Source: Fibrobacteria bacterium (GTDB taxonomy: Bacteria; Fibrobacterota; Fibrobacteria; UBA11236). From it: 46,541 nucleotides of DNA. Shown piece by piece: positions 6,669-15,419 of this stretch. The notes under the pieces are model-generated. The model did not search any database. It worked only from the letters and a program-made list of their open reading frames with translations, and was not told the DNA's origin. A program made the position numbers and the translations under genes. Positions within the stretch are counted from its first letter, which is position 1. Every line of letters begins with the position of its first letter. The stretch is taken from positions 1 to 46,541 of the forward strand of contig JADGQO010000225.1 of NCBI GenBank assembly GCA_017881725.1. The letters run 5' to 3'.

Positions 6669-8591
6669 ATGAGAGCGGTCTTTTCGCTCACCCCTTCCGG
6701 AAAAGCAGTTGGAAATGTCGACCATACCCTTAAATTCACGTCGTCCAATAAATTTCCATCGACCAACCCCGCCATGAATAAATTGGTTTCCGGACTTTTT
6801 TTCGCCGTGGACCGCTTGATGCCCGTCTGGGAAAGGCGAGGCTCGGAGTATGATCTCCGCAATGCCCGCATCGTTTACATCGCCCTGGTGCTGTTGCTCG
6901 CGAATGCTTTGGGTTTCGGATTGCTGGGAATCTACCAAGGCGATCAAGTTCTGCCCTGGATTGTCCTGGGGTCCGGACTGGCTTGCATGATAACCCCGGA
7001 ATTGCATAAGCGGACCCGGTCCGTGCGCTGGGCCGCAGCCTGGATAGGCTTCCTGGGAACCTGCACGCTCATGTTCACGGGAATTCTATCCGGAGGCATG
7101 CACTCGACGTCCAATGTATGGTTCGGCGCCTTGGCGGCTTTCATTTTGGTGACCCAGGGGACCCGGGTCGCCCTCGGGTGGGCGGTCTTGCTCTCTGCGT
7201 ATGCCTTGATCGTATGGTGGCTGCCGGCTCACGGCGTCGCCCTTCCGGATTTCGAGAACCCGGCGGACAAGGCCTTTTCCTGGGCGCTCTCGTTTCCCGC
7301 TTCGCTGGCGCTCACCCTGTCCTTGCTGCATGGTTTTTTCGAGGCCCATCACCGCGCCATTGTGAACTTGGATGAGCAAACCCGGAAACTCCGGCAGCAA
7401 TCGCTGGAGTTGGGCCAGGCCAAAAATGCCGCCGAGGCGGCTTCGCGTTCGCGCAGCGAATTCATCGCTACCGTAAGCCATGAAATCCGCACGCCCATGA
7501 ACGGCATTCTCGGCGTGGCGCAATTGCTGAACGGCACCGCCTTGAATGAGGAACAGCGCAAATACCTGGCGGCGTTGCAACTATCGGCGGAAGGCCTCTT
7601 GTCCATAGTCGGGGATATTTTGGATTTCTCGAAAATCGAGGCGGGCAAGCTGGAGATTACCCCCGAACAGTTTCATCTCAAGTCCCTGTGCGTCGACTCC
7701 CTGTCGGTATTCGCCGGCATCACGCAATCCAAAGGCATCACGGCGACCTTGTCCCTCAATCCGGGGCTGCCGGACTTGGTGATGGGCGATCCCGTGCGCA
7801 TCCGGCAAATCCTGCTCAACCTGATCGGGAACTCCGTCAAGTTCACGGAAAGGGGAGGGATTAACCTGGAGGTTACCCCGGACGCCAAACGCGAGGGATG
7901 GGTGCGTTTCGCCGTGCGCGACACGGGCATCGGCATGTCAGAGGCCACGCTGAAACTCTTGTTCCAACCCTATATGCAAGCGGACGCATCCTCATCTCGC
8001 CGTTATGGCGGTACCGGGCTGGGCCTCGCCATTTGCCACCGTTTAACCGGCATGATGCGCGGCGCGTTGACGGTGGAAAGCAAACTTGGAATCGGCACCG
8101 CATTTACCTTGGGCCTGCCCCTGGACTCCGTGGCTCCGCAAAATAAACCTCCGGGAAAATCCCGGCCGCAGGCGCAGGAACACGAAGCCGCGTCCAATCC
8201 GCAAGCGGAAATCAAGGGCAGGAAAATCCTTCTGGCCGAGGATAACGCCATCAACCGCATGGTGGCGGTGAAGATGCTGGAGTCGCTCGGGGCCAGCGTG
8301 GAGGTAGCCATCGACGGCAGGGACGCGGTGAATCGTTGGCTTACGGGCCATTACGATCTTATCCTGATGGATTGTCAGATGCCCGGCATGGACGGGTACG
8401 ACGCTGCCCGCATGATCCGCTCCTTGGAAAAAGAAGCGCCCGCGCGCGCGCGCGTTCCGGTCATCGCGCTAACGGCCCATGCCATGGAAGAGGATCGCCA
8501 GCGCTGCCTGGAGTCGGGCATGGACGAGTATCTGACCAAGCCCGTTAAGGCCGAGACACTGCGCCAAGCCCTGCGCGTCTGGGTGAAATAA
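6669..8591 (+). CDS. Membrane-bound hybrid histidine kinase (HisKA-HATPase-REC)
   Basis: Domain order from the ATG at 6669: six or so hydrophobic segments (residues ~65-235), a short coiled coil, HisKA with phospho-acceptor His271 in VSHEIRTPMNG, and HATPase_c with the N box (LLNLIGNSVKFT), G1 (DTGIGM) and G2 (GGTGLGLAI). A Pro/Lys-rich linker and a C-terminal receiver follow, with Asp568 in LMDCQMPGMDG and the conserved KP near the end. No Hpt or output domain is present, so a separate phosphotransfer protein and regulator would be needed. The sensor is purely membrane-embedded, with no periplasmic domain. A second in-frame ATG at 6774 (MNKLVSG) is an equally good start, and neither has a Shine-Dalgarno. 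A CG-dinucleotide run (about 8440-8455) lies within the receiver coding region. Confidence 0.93.
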   Translation: MRAVFSLTPSGKAVGNVDHTLKFTSSNKFPSTNPAMNKLVSGLFFAVDRLMPVWERRGSEYDLRNARIVYIALVLLLANALGFGLLGIYQGDQVLPWIVLGSGLACMITPELHKRTRSVRWAAAWIGFLGTCTLMFTGILSGGMHSTSNVWFGALAAFILVTQGTRVALGWAVLLSAYALIVWWLPAHGVALPDFENPADKAFSWALSFPASLALTLSLLHGFFEAHHRAIVNLDEQTRKLRQQSLELGQAKNAAEAASRSRSEFIATVSHEIRTPMNGILGVAQLLNGTALNEEQRKYLAALQLSAEGLLSIVGDILDFSKIEAGKLEITPEQFHLKSLCVDSLSVFAGITQSKGITATLSLNPGLPDLVMGDPVRIRQILLNLIGNSVKFTERGGINLEVTPDAKREGWVRFAVRDTGIGMSEATLKLLFQPYMQADASSSRRYGGTGLGLAICHRLTGMMRGALTVESKLGIGTAFTLGLPLDSVAPQNKPPGKSRPQAQEHEAASNPQAEIKGRKILLAEDNAINRMVAVKMLESLGASVEVAIDGRDAVNRWLTGHYDLILMDCQMPGMDGYDAARMIRSLEKEAPARARVPVIALTAHAMEEDRQRCLESGMDEYLTKPVKAETLRQALRVWVK

Positions 8592-8606
8592 ATCCCTCAC
8601 TTTTCT

Positions 8607-8612
8607 TATCTT
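8607..8612 (+). promoter_or_regulatory. -10-like box TATCTT, leaderless promoter of the carbonic anhydrase gene
   Basis: TATCTT (in TTATCTTTCG) ends 7 nt before the ATG at 8620, again with no Shine-Dalgarno. Confidence 0.45.
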
Positions 8613-8619
8613 TCGCCGC

Positions 8620-9246
8620 ATGGATAACCTTTCCCATTTGCTCACCAAGAACAAGGCCTGGGCGGATCAAATCCAAAAACAGACGCCGGATTTTTTTCGG
8701 ACCTTGTCCACCCAACAAGCTCCGGAATACCTCTGGATCGGCTGCGCCGATAGCCGCGTGCCGGCCAATGAAATCGTCAACCTGCTGCCGGGCGAATTGT
8801 TCGTCCATCGCAACGTGGCCAACCTGGTCAAGCACGTGGATATGAATTGCCTTTCCGTTTTGCAGTACGCCATCGACGTCTTGCGGGTCAAGCATATCAT
8901 CGTATGCGGCCATTACGGATGCGGCGGCGTGCGCGCGGCCATCGACGACCGACCCCACGGCCTGGTCGACAATTGGATTCGCAGCGTCCGGGATATTTAT
9001 CTCAAAAACCGGGAAGTCTTCGCCGCCCTGCCCAGCGACGAGGAAAAAATCAACCGGCTCTGCGAGATGAACGTCATCAGCCAGGTTTATAACGTGTGCC
9101 AAACGACGGTGGTGCAGGAAGCCTGGAAACGGGGCCAGGAGCTTGCGGTGCATGGATGGATTTACGCCCTGGAGAATGGCCTCATCAAGGATTTGGAAGT
9201 CCGGATTTCCACCAACGAGGAAATCGACAAGCTCGAATTCAAATAA
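8620..9246 (+). CDS. can: Beta-class carbonic anhydrase
   Basis: The protein aligns throughout with E. coli-type Can. The zinc ligands are all present: Cys42 and Asp44 in IGCADSRVPAN, and His98 and Cys101 in CGHYGCGGV. The Asp44/Arg46 dyad is intact. The length of 208 residues is close to the usual 220. It catalyses reversible CO2 hydration in the cytosol and supplies bicarbonate for carboxylations. It stands alone, transcribed rightward from a leaderless-type promoter, and converges on the C25 peptidase gene. Confidence 0.96.
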   Translation: MDNLSHLLTKNKAWADQIQKQTPDFFRTLSTQQAPEYLWIGCADSRVPANEIVNLLPGELFVHRNVANLVKHVDMNCLSVLQYAIDVLRVKHIIVCGHYGCGGVRAAIDDRPHGLVDNWIRSVRDIYLKNREVFAALPSDEEKINRLCEMNVISQVYNVCQTTVVQEAWKRGQELAVHGWIYALENGLIKDLEVRISTNEEIDKLEFK

Positions 9247-9304
9247 GCCGTCGGAAAAGATTCTGGACACGCGCCAGGCATCGGCAACGGGCAGGCTCAC
9301 TTCC

Positions 9305-9323
9305 GGGTCAAAAGCTATGACCC
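9305..9323 (+). terminator. Hairpin downstream of the carbonic anhydrase gene
   Basis: GGGTCA (9305-9310) pairs with TGACCC (9318-9323), followed by ATGCTTTT. This is a weak intrinsic terminator candidate between convergent genes. Confidence 0.3.
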
Positions 9324-9337
9324 ATGCTTTTCCACCG

Positions 9338-12300
9338 TCATCTGGAAATGATCAAGGTGTTGCGCCGCGAAGCCAGGGTCCGGTAACCGGGACGTGACCC
9401 TCCTGCGGTTGCCGCGCTTTGGCGCGCGTTGACTTGGTAAAAGTACACCCCGTTCCCCAGCAATTGACCCCATTGGTCCCGGCCATCCCAGGCCGTGAGG
9501 CCGGAGTGCGCGTTCGGAAAGGTCCGCACCAAGTGACCGCTTTGGTTGAATATGCGGATTTCGAATTCCACCCGATCGGCGGTATCCACGGCATCGCCGT
9601 AACTGAGATCGGGAGCAGGCAGCGCGCCGGAGAAATAGAAAGTGGTGCCTTTGCGTTTCATCGGATTAGGCACGTTATAGGCCGCCAGTAAATTGATGGA
9701 GCTATCCAAAGTGGCGTCGAAATTTAATTGTCGCACGCTGAAATTTCCGTATCCGTCCTGGGCCGTCACCTTCAAGAGATGGCTGCCCGGAGCGATGTTT
9801 TCCCGGGTCAGGCTGTACTGGTAGGTTTTGAAGTAAAGTTCATCGGTGCCGGGGCTGGGATGGAACGGCTCCACGCTGCCGGGGATTTCCAGCGTCGTGC
9901 CTGCGCCCGGGCCTTCCGCAGTGAGAACGCCGCCGAGGCTGTCGCGCACCGAAATTTGCAGGCAAAAAGGCAGGGCCAATTTCACGTGATCGGGAAAATC
10001 CACTTCGCCGGTTTCCTTGGCCCGGCACCCGCTGATGGCGATGGTGGGCCCGCGTCCATCCTTGTCCGTGGCGCAGGGCCCGCTGGCCGTGCCTTGGATG
10101 CGCAAGCCCCGCACCGCTCCGGAGCCTTCGCGCTCCTCCCGCGCATCCCATGCGAAGGCTTGGATTAAGGCGTTGGTATCGCCGAAGGAAATGGCCTTGG
10201 GGATAAAGTATTCCGTCTCGAATTTGAAATCATGATAAGGCAAGGTGCGTTCGAAAAGAATGTTGCCGCGTTTGTCCACGACTTGGGAATCCAAAGGGGT
10301 CGGCAGGCGGTAAACAATGTGCGTGCTGCCCGCGACGATTTTAACGTTCACGAATCCTTCCCCGCCGCCTCCGGTAATTCTGCCCTGCAGGGTATTGCAA
10401 TCCAAGGCCTTGAGCGTGTCGGGCGTCTTGGTTAAGGAGACGACAAGTTGCGGCTTGCGCAGGAGCAAAACAGGTTCTCCCAGCAGCGCGTACTTGGCGT
10501 CATTGAGCAGATAGTTCGGGGTTTTCGGACTGTTTTTTGCGGCCATAAGGGCCTGGCCGACCGTGACAATTCGACCCGAACTGTCCGGCGGGAAAGCGCG
10601 CCGGTAGAATTCCCCGGCTAGGTCGATATTGTAGTCCGCAAAGGTTTCGCGCGTGGCGGAAATCGCCGCGATGGCGCCGATCTCGGACTGTTTTACGAAT
10701 TGCTCGCTCATGCCTTCGCTGGTCAGGCTTTCGAAGCGGCCCACGGTGCAAGAGAAGGCGTTGAGCATGGGGAGTCGTCCCTGATTATGCAACCGGGCCA
10801 GGGCGTCGCTGGTTTGCAGCAACACTTCATCGGCCCATTGGTTGCTGGCGCCATGTCCGACAAAATTGACCAATAGGGTTCCGCGATTCATCAAGGCCAG
10901 GAGATCCTGCGCGGCTTCCGGCTTGTGGAACGAGGAATTGAGCGGGTAGTCCAGGAGATAAATCTTGTCCGCCGCCACGCCGGTTTCCTGCGCGGAAATC
11001 AGGTTCGCCAATTGGTCGCTGGAGGTGGTGTGGCCTTGTTTGATCCCGTCGAGGTTACCCGTGTTTCCCCGCTGAGTCCCGTCGTCGGCGGCGAAGGTGA
11101 CGCGCCCTCGCCAATCCCCTGCCAGGGCCGGGTCTTCATAGGCCTTGATTTTGCGAAGATACGCCTCGCCTTCGGAAGCCGTTTGCACGGGCAGTCTGCC
11201 GATAGCCAAGTCCAAACCGGCGCTACCCAAATCATTGTCGGCGGAATCCAAAGCCGCGTAAAAATCGTCCGTGGCCAATTCGTTGTTGTCTAAACCGGAG
11301 TCGAATTCATACGGCGGAATCAAATTGGGCGGAGCGGATTTCATGCCCATCGCCCGAATCCCGCGATAATCATAGTTGCCGTCGCCGAACAAAAGGACAT
11401 ATTGCAACCGGCTATCGCCTGCTGCGGACGCGCCCCACTGCCCATAGGCCCAACGCAAAAAATCCCGGATGGCGATGGGGGACATACGCCCGCCCGAATA
11501 TTGTCGATAGATATCCTCCAGGCGCACCACAGCGGTTTTTACTCGCAGCGCGCGATGTCCGTCGTTGCGGAAGTCGCGTAATTGGCCGGCCTGGCCGAGC
11601 AAGGCGTCCGGGGCCAGGATAAGGTATTCCGGATCCAGCCCGTCGCCGTTGGTCAAATCGCGGATGGCGGCCTTGGAATCCGGAAGTCCCGTAACACTCA
11701 GGTTACCCAGGGGAAAAGGCGTGTCGTCGCGATAAAGGTAATAGCGGGCGTCGGACCCCGCGTCGAGGCTGTCCAGGAAAATTCCCTCGGAATTGAGATC
11801 GAAGCGGCGCGTGGCGACACCGCTTTCCACGCGCAGCGCATGCAAACGGGCGCCGTTGCCAATCCGGTAGGCCGTCCGCGCGCCGTACTTTTCCGGAAAA
11901 ATCCACAGCGGCTTGCCCGTAAACCGGAAGCTGCGGCGGTAGACGACGGTATACCCGTCGAAGGCATGGCCGTCGGACCAAACCAGGGAGTCCAAAGGCA
12001 AGGGCGCCGGGTGGCTTAATGCGCCGGTCCAGGCGAAATAGCTGCCGGAGGAGGCTGCGTCTTCCGCCGCGAACCGCAAGGTGTGACCTTGGAAAAAAGG
12101 CCGAAAGCTCTGGTCATGGAGGATTCCCGGAGCATAAAACCCAATGAATACCGGCGCATCGGAACTGGAAATTTCCAAGTCGGGCAAGGAATCCATGCCG
12201 GTGGTTTGCAGCATCGCCCGTGTCAAGGTGATCGTAGTGTCGCCGCCTTTGCATTTGCCTTTCCAATACCAGTACCAATGGGCCGCGGCCTCCTCGTCTT

Positions 12301-13537
12301 TATTCCCACTCACGTCGCAGGTTCCCGCTTGCGCGTCCTTCTGGGCACGCAAGTAGGCATAACTTGAACCGGTTGGCGAAAGGGCTTGGCCTTCAGGCAA
12401 CCCGGAAGCCTCCGCATACCGCAGGGCGGGCCCGGATTTTCCCGTTGGGCTGAAGTCCAGGTAATAGGTGTTATCGAACGAGTACGGGTCGCTCGAAAAT
12501 TCAAATCCGATGGGTCCCTTTCTCGTCAGGCGTTTCCAGATTTCCGTGCCATGCCCGAAAAACCGGAGCGAATCCCCGGCGTCGAAAGTTCCATCCCCGT
12601 CCTTGTCCAGAACTTCGATGGGAATTTCCCGCAGTCTTCCCGGCGACACCTCCGAATTCATGCGACGCGGTATCGTATCGTTCGGGCCGCAGTACATGCG
12701 TAGGTCGGCGACACGGGCGCCATTGATGTCCGATCCGGCTTTCTGGAAATCCGTGAAGGCCAGGCCGTACCATTGGTCTTCATCCTGGCTGTCGATTTTT
12801 CGATCCCCGATCCGGAGAGCATAGAACCGGACGCCCAGCTGGTCCGTCGCAGGTCCGGTTTTGGCCAATGCGGGATGAGCACGGGTCAGGCGGGCCCCAA
12901 GGTAGGCTCCACCGACGGGATTTAGGATTTCAGGCAGCACCGACGCGGGTATGGAGCCGGGGAAAACGATGCGGCTCCGGCTTCCGTAGGCAATGCGCAA
13001 GCGGGCTTTGCGGATGCAGGTCAGCGTGCGGGTTTTGGCGTCCCATAGCGCCATGGGCATCGCGACGCCCTGCACGCGGAAACCTCGCAGAGAGCGGACC
13101 GGGAGGAAGTCCAATCGGCAGGCGGCTGCGGAAAGGAACGACGCAGCATCCGGCTTTCGCGTGGAGCTGTCCGGAGTGATGTAACTCGGATAGGCTGCCA
13201 CGTCTTCGGATAGGATTTGCGTTTCGGCGGAAAGGATTTGCACCTCCCCCTGAGGCGATTCAGATCCCATTAGGACATTGAATCGATAGACCGGAAGATC
13301 CGGAGCTCCCGGCCGCATCATCTCGCCGCAACCGGCGCAATGGACTCGCTTGCCATCGCCCGCAGGGAGAATGGCGAAGGGTCCGGAGGAAATTTCCCCG
13401 ACCCATTGGTCCGGAGAATCCGTGATCACCTTGAGGTTGGTGATCTCGCGCGGAGACGTGTTCCCAGGCGCGGCCGCGAGGGAACCAATGCTTCCGGCGA
13501 TGCAATATCCAAAGAGTACGAAGCGGTTAATGCCCAT
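9338..13537 (-). CDS. C25 (gingipain-type) cysteine peptidase, PorU-like, with FlgD-like C-terminal domain
   Basis: This 1399-residue protein begins with a signal peptide (ends near SLAAAPG) and a long beta-rich N-terminal region. The C25 caspase-like domain (about 640-1010) contains the catalytic dyad: His895 in VGHGASNQW and Cys930 in NAFSCTVG, 35 residues apart as in gingipains. The metal-binding-like LLFGDGNYDYRG segment near 715 is also typical. Immunoglobulin-like segments follow. The C-terminus (about 1300-1399) is a FlgD-like fold (FNQSGHLVRTF, AWDGRDQWG, LGNGVYFYQV) of the kind used as a type IX sorting or anchoring module. PorU, the type IX sortase, has this architecture, so sortase is the leading role, with a secreted protease as the alternative. 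The gene stands alone and is divergent from a small exported protein gene. Confidence 0.88.
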   Translation of the reverse strand: MGINRFVLFGYCIAGSIGSLAAAPGNTSPREITNLKVITDSPDQWVGEISSGPFAILPAGDGKRVHCAGCGEMMRPGAPDLPVYRFNVLMGSESPQGEVQILSAETQILSEDVAAYPSYITPDSSTRKPDAASFLSAAACRLDFLPVRSLRGFRVQGVAMPMALWDAKTRTLTCIRKARLRIAYGSRSRIVFPGSIPASVLPEILNPVGGAYLGARLTRAHPALAKTGPATDQLGVRFYALRIGDRKIDSQDEDQWYGLAFTDFQKAGSDINGARVADLRMYCGPNDTIPRRMNSEVSPGRLREIPIEVLDKDGDGTFDAGDSLRFFGHGTEIWKRLTRKGPIGFEFSSDPYSFDNTYYLDFSPTGKSGPALRYAEASGLPEGQALSPTGSSYAYLRAQKDAQAGTCDVSGNKDEEAAAHWYWYWKGKCKGGDTTITLTRAMLQTTGMDSLPDLEISSSDAPVFIGFYAPGILHDQSFRPFFQGHTLRFAAEDAASSGSYFAWTGALSHPAPLPLDSLVWSDGHAFDGYTVVYRRSFRFTGKPLWIFPEKYGARTAYRIGNGARLHALRVESGVATRRFDLNSEGIFLDSLDAGSDARYYLYRDDTPFPLGNLSVTGLPDSKAAIRDLTNGDGLDPEYLILAPDALLGQAGQLRDFRNDGHRALRVKTAVVRLEDIYRQYSGGRMSPIAIRDFLRWAYGQWGASAAGDSRLQYVLLFGDGNYDYRGIRAMGMKSAPPNLIPPYEFDSGLDNNELATDDFYAALDSADNDLGSAGLDLAIGRLPVQTASEGEAYLRKIKAYEDPALAGDWRGRVTFAADDGTQRGNTGNLDGIKQGHTTSSDQLANLISAQETGVAADKIYLLDYPLNSSFHKPEAAQDLLALMNRGTLLVNFVGHGASNQWADEVLLQTSDALARLHNQGRLPMLNAFSCTVGRFESLTSEGMSEQFVKQSEIGAIAAISATRETFADYNIDLAGEFYRRAFPPDSSGRIVTVGQALMAAKNSPKTPNYLLNDAKYALLGEPVLLLRKPQLVVSLTKTPDTLKALDCNTLQGRITGGGGEGFVNVKIVAGSTHIVYRLPTPLDSQVVDKRGNILFERTLPYHDFKFETEYFIPKAISFGDTNALIQAFAWDAREEREGSGAVRGLRIQGTASGPCATDKDGRGPTIAISGCRAKETGEVDFPDHVKLALPFCLQISVRDSLGGVLTAEGPGAGTTLEIPGSVEPFHPSPGTDELYFKTYQYSLTRENIAPGSHLLKVTAQDGYGNFSVRQLNFDATLDSSINLLAAYNVPNPMKRKGTTFYFSGALPAPDLSYGDAVDTADRVEFEIRIFNQSGHLVRTFPNAHSGLTAWDGRDQWGQLLGNGVYFYQVNARQSAATAGGSRPGYRTLASRRNTLIISR

Positions 13538-13756
13538 GATCCTCTCTCAAATGGGATACGCGTTGTAAAGGGCGGCGAACGGGTCGATTTTCGTCCAATG
13601 AATTACAAAATCACGCGCCGGAAAAAACAGAATCACGCGCCGAAAAAGCGCGGGTTGCCAAAGCCACCAAAGCCACTAGAGGCTCGCTGGGAGCCGGGAG
13701 AATGCGGGTTTCGGAAAAAACGACGGTCGCGGATCTTGTACTACCTTTGTATTCAC

Positions 13757-14242
13757 ATGGTTTCCGGCAAGAAAATTTTAATGGCGTTAGCCGCCACCGT
13801 CGTTCTCTCCTCCGCGGCCGCGCGCGCGGAGGTCGGTTTGGATGCCCCCTCGATTGACGCTGCGGATACGCACGGGGGCGAACGCATGAACGGCATGGTG
13901 GGCCTGTTTTATTCCACCTATAATCAATTCGGATTCGAATACGATCTCATCGCCCAATTCCAAAAAAGCAAACAATGGATGGGAAATTTCACCGGACCGT
14001 ATTTGTCCGACGAGGTTTTCATGCACGCCAACCGCTTCGGGGCCGGATTCGCGTTGGGGATGCGGCAACCCGAAAAAGGCACTTTCGGGATTTGCTTCAC
14101 GGGCTTCGCGGAGAACCGCTACAGCCAATTCTCCCATACCGATTGGGGCGAGGAGATGAAAATCACCTTAGCCGTCTTCGGCGTGAAAATCGGCCTGCTC
14201 AATCAGGACAAACTGTATTTCGAATTAGGTCTCAGCTACTAA
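13757..14242 (+). CDS. Small exported protein, probable outer-membrane barrel
   Basis: Starting at the ATG at 13757 the 161-residue product has a signal peptide (VSGKKILMALAATVVLSS, then AARAEV). A region of alternating aromatic and small residues follows (GLFYSTYNQFGFEYDL, FGAGFALGMRQ, FGICFTGFAENRY, LYFELGLSY), typical of a small beta-barrel, ending near Tyr. I do not recognise a family. A TAnnTTTG-like box (TACCTTTG, 13742-13749) lies just upstream, and there is no Shine-Dalgarno. The open frame continues far upstream, but that part overlaps the peptidase gene and has no signal-peptide logic. Being divergent from a PorU-like gene raises the possibility of a related surface function, which is only inference. 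Confidence 0.65.
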   Translation: MVSGKKILMALAATVVLSSAAARAEVGLDAPSIDAADTHGGERMNGMVGLFYSTYNQFGFEYDLIAQFQKSKQWMGNFTGPYLSDEVFMHANRFGAGFALGMRQPEKGTFGICFTGFAENRYSQFSHTDWGEEMKITLAVFGVKIGLLNQDKLYFELGLSY

Positions 14243-14330
14243 AAGGCATAAAAGGCCCCCACGGCCGTTTGGGCGAACTCTTTCCGGGCGCACTTTGATA
14301 TTTTCCCAGGACCCCTAACCTGGCGGAAAA

Positions 14331-15419
14331 ATGGACGCTCTCATCCTGAATGAATTTCCTCTCGGATTCCCATGGAAAACCCTGGATCCTTTCTTGTTCT
14401 GCGTCCACCACGATGACCGCTATCCCGCCGGTAACGAGGCCCTGGGGCCCAACGCCTCCTTGGTCGGCCGCGACCTGGGGAATGATTTCGCCGGCTTGGA
14501 CGGTTGGCGCATGTACCATGGCGAAACCGTGCCGGGGTTTCCGCCCCATCCCCACCGCGGGTTCGAGACCGTGACCGTGGTGCGCAAAGGGTTCATCGAT
14601 CATTCCGATTCGCTGGGCGCGACGGCGCGTTTCGGCGCGGGCGATACCCAATGGCTCACGGCGGGCAAGGGTATCCAACATTCCGAGATGTTTCCGCTCC
14701 TGAATCCGGACGCGGGCAATCCCATGGAGCTGTTCCAAATCTGGCTCAACCTTCCCGCCCGGGGAAAAATGTCCGAGCCGTATTTCACCATGTTCTGGGA
14801 GAAAGACACTCCGCGCCGTGATTTTACTGACGATCAAGGACGTCACACGCAAGTTACCGTAGTCGCGGGTCGCCTGGGGGAAACGAATCCTCCTCCTCCG
14901 CCGCCCGACTCCTGGGCATCCCAACCGGCGTCCCATCTGGCCATTTGGACTTTGCGCATGGAAGCGGGCGCGCGCTGGATCTTGCCGAAATCGGAGACGG
15001 GGGTGAACCGCGTCCTCTATTTTTTCCAAGGCGAATCCCTGCAGCTGGGCGTGGCCCAGCCGCTGGGCGCGGCCCAGCCTGGCGTAACGGATGCGGGGCC
15101 GGGCGCGGCGATGGGCGAAAGCCGGATCAAGCCGGGCCGCGGAGTCCAATTGCGGCCGGATAGCGACGCGCTGCTCGTGAACGGCGGCGCGGCGGCGGAA
15201 TTGTTGTTGCTGCAAGGGCGGCCTATCGGCGAGCCGGTCGTACAATACGGGCCGTTTGTCATGAACACCCGGGACGAAATCGAGCAGGCCTATGCGGATT
15301 ATCAGCGCACGCGCTTCGGCGGCTGGCCCTGGCCCGGCCAGGAGCCGGTGCATCCGAAATCGGAAGGCCGCTTCGCGAAGTATCCGGACGGCAGGGTGGA
15401 ACGGCCTAACCAGGCTTAA
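14331..15419 (+). CDS. Pirin family protein
   Basis: The 362-residue protein is a bicupin of the pirin family. The metal ligands fit: His73 and His75 in PHPHRGFETVT, His117 and Glu119 in GIQHSEM. LFQIWLNLP and the second cupin (about 215-310) follow. Some bacterial pirins act as quercetin 2,3-dioxygenases or redox-responsive cofactors; the substrate here is unknown. The protein is longer than usual (about 290) because of a Pro-rich insert (NPPPPPPD) near 185, a small repeat (LGVAQPLGAAQP) near 240 and a C-terminal extension. A TAACCT box lies 9 nt before the ATG. The 3' end overlaps the stop of the convergent FapA gene by 14 bp. Confidence 0.9.
   Translation: MDALILNEFPLGFPWKTLDPFLFCVHHDDRYPAGNEALGPNASLVGRDLGNDFAGLDGWRMYHGETVPGFPPHPHRGFETVTVVRKGFIDHSDSLGATARFGAGDTQWLTAGKGIQHSEMFPLLNPDAGNPMELFQIWLNLPARGKMSEPYFTMFWEKDTPRRDFTDDQGRHTQVTVVAGRLGETNPPPPPPDSWASQPASHLAIWTLRMEAGARWILPKSETGVNRVLYFFQGESLQLGVAQPLGAAQPGVTDAGPGAAMGESRIKPGRGVQLRPDSDALLVNGGAAAELLLLQGRPIGEPVVQYGPFVMNTRDEIEQAYADYQRTRFGGWPWPGQEPVHPKSEGRFAKYPDGRVERPNQA

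Noticed and set aside
13340..13756. An N-terminal extension of the small exported protein gene
   Set aside because: It overlaps the peptidase start on the other strand and would bury the signal peptide; the ATG at 13757 is the logical start.
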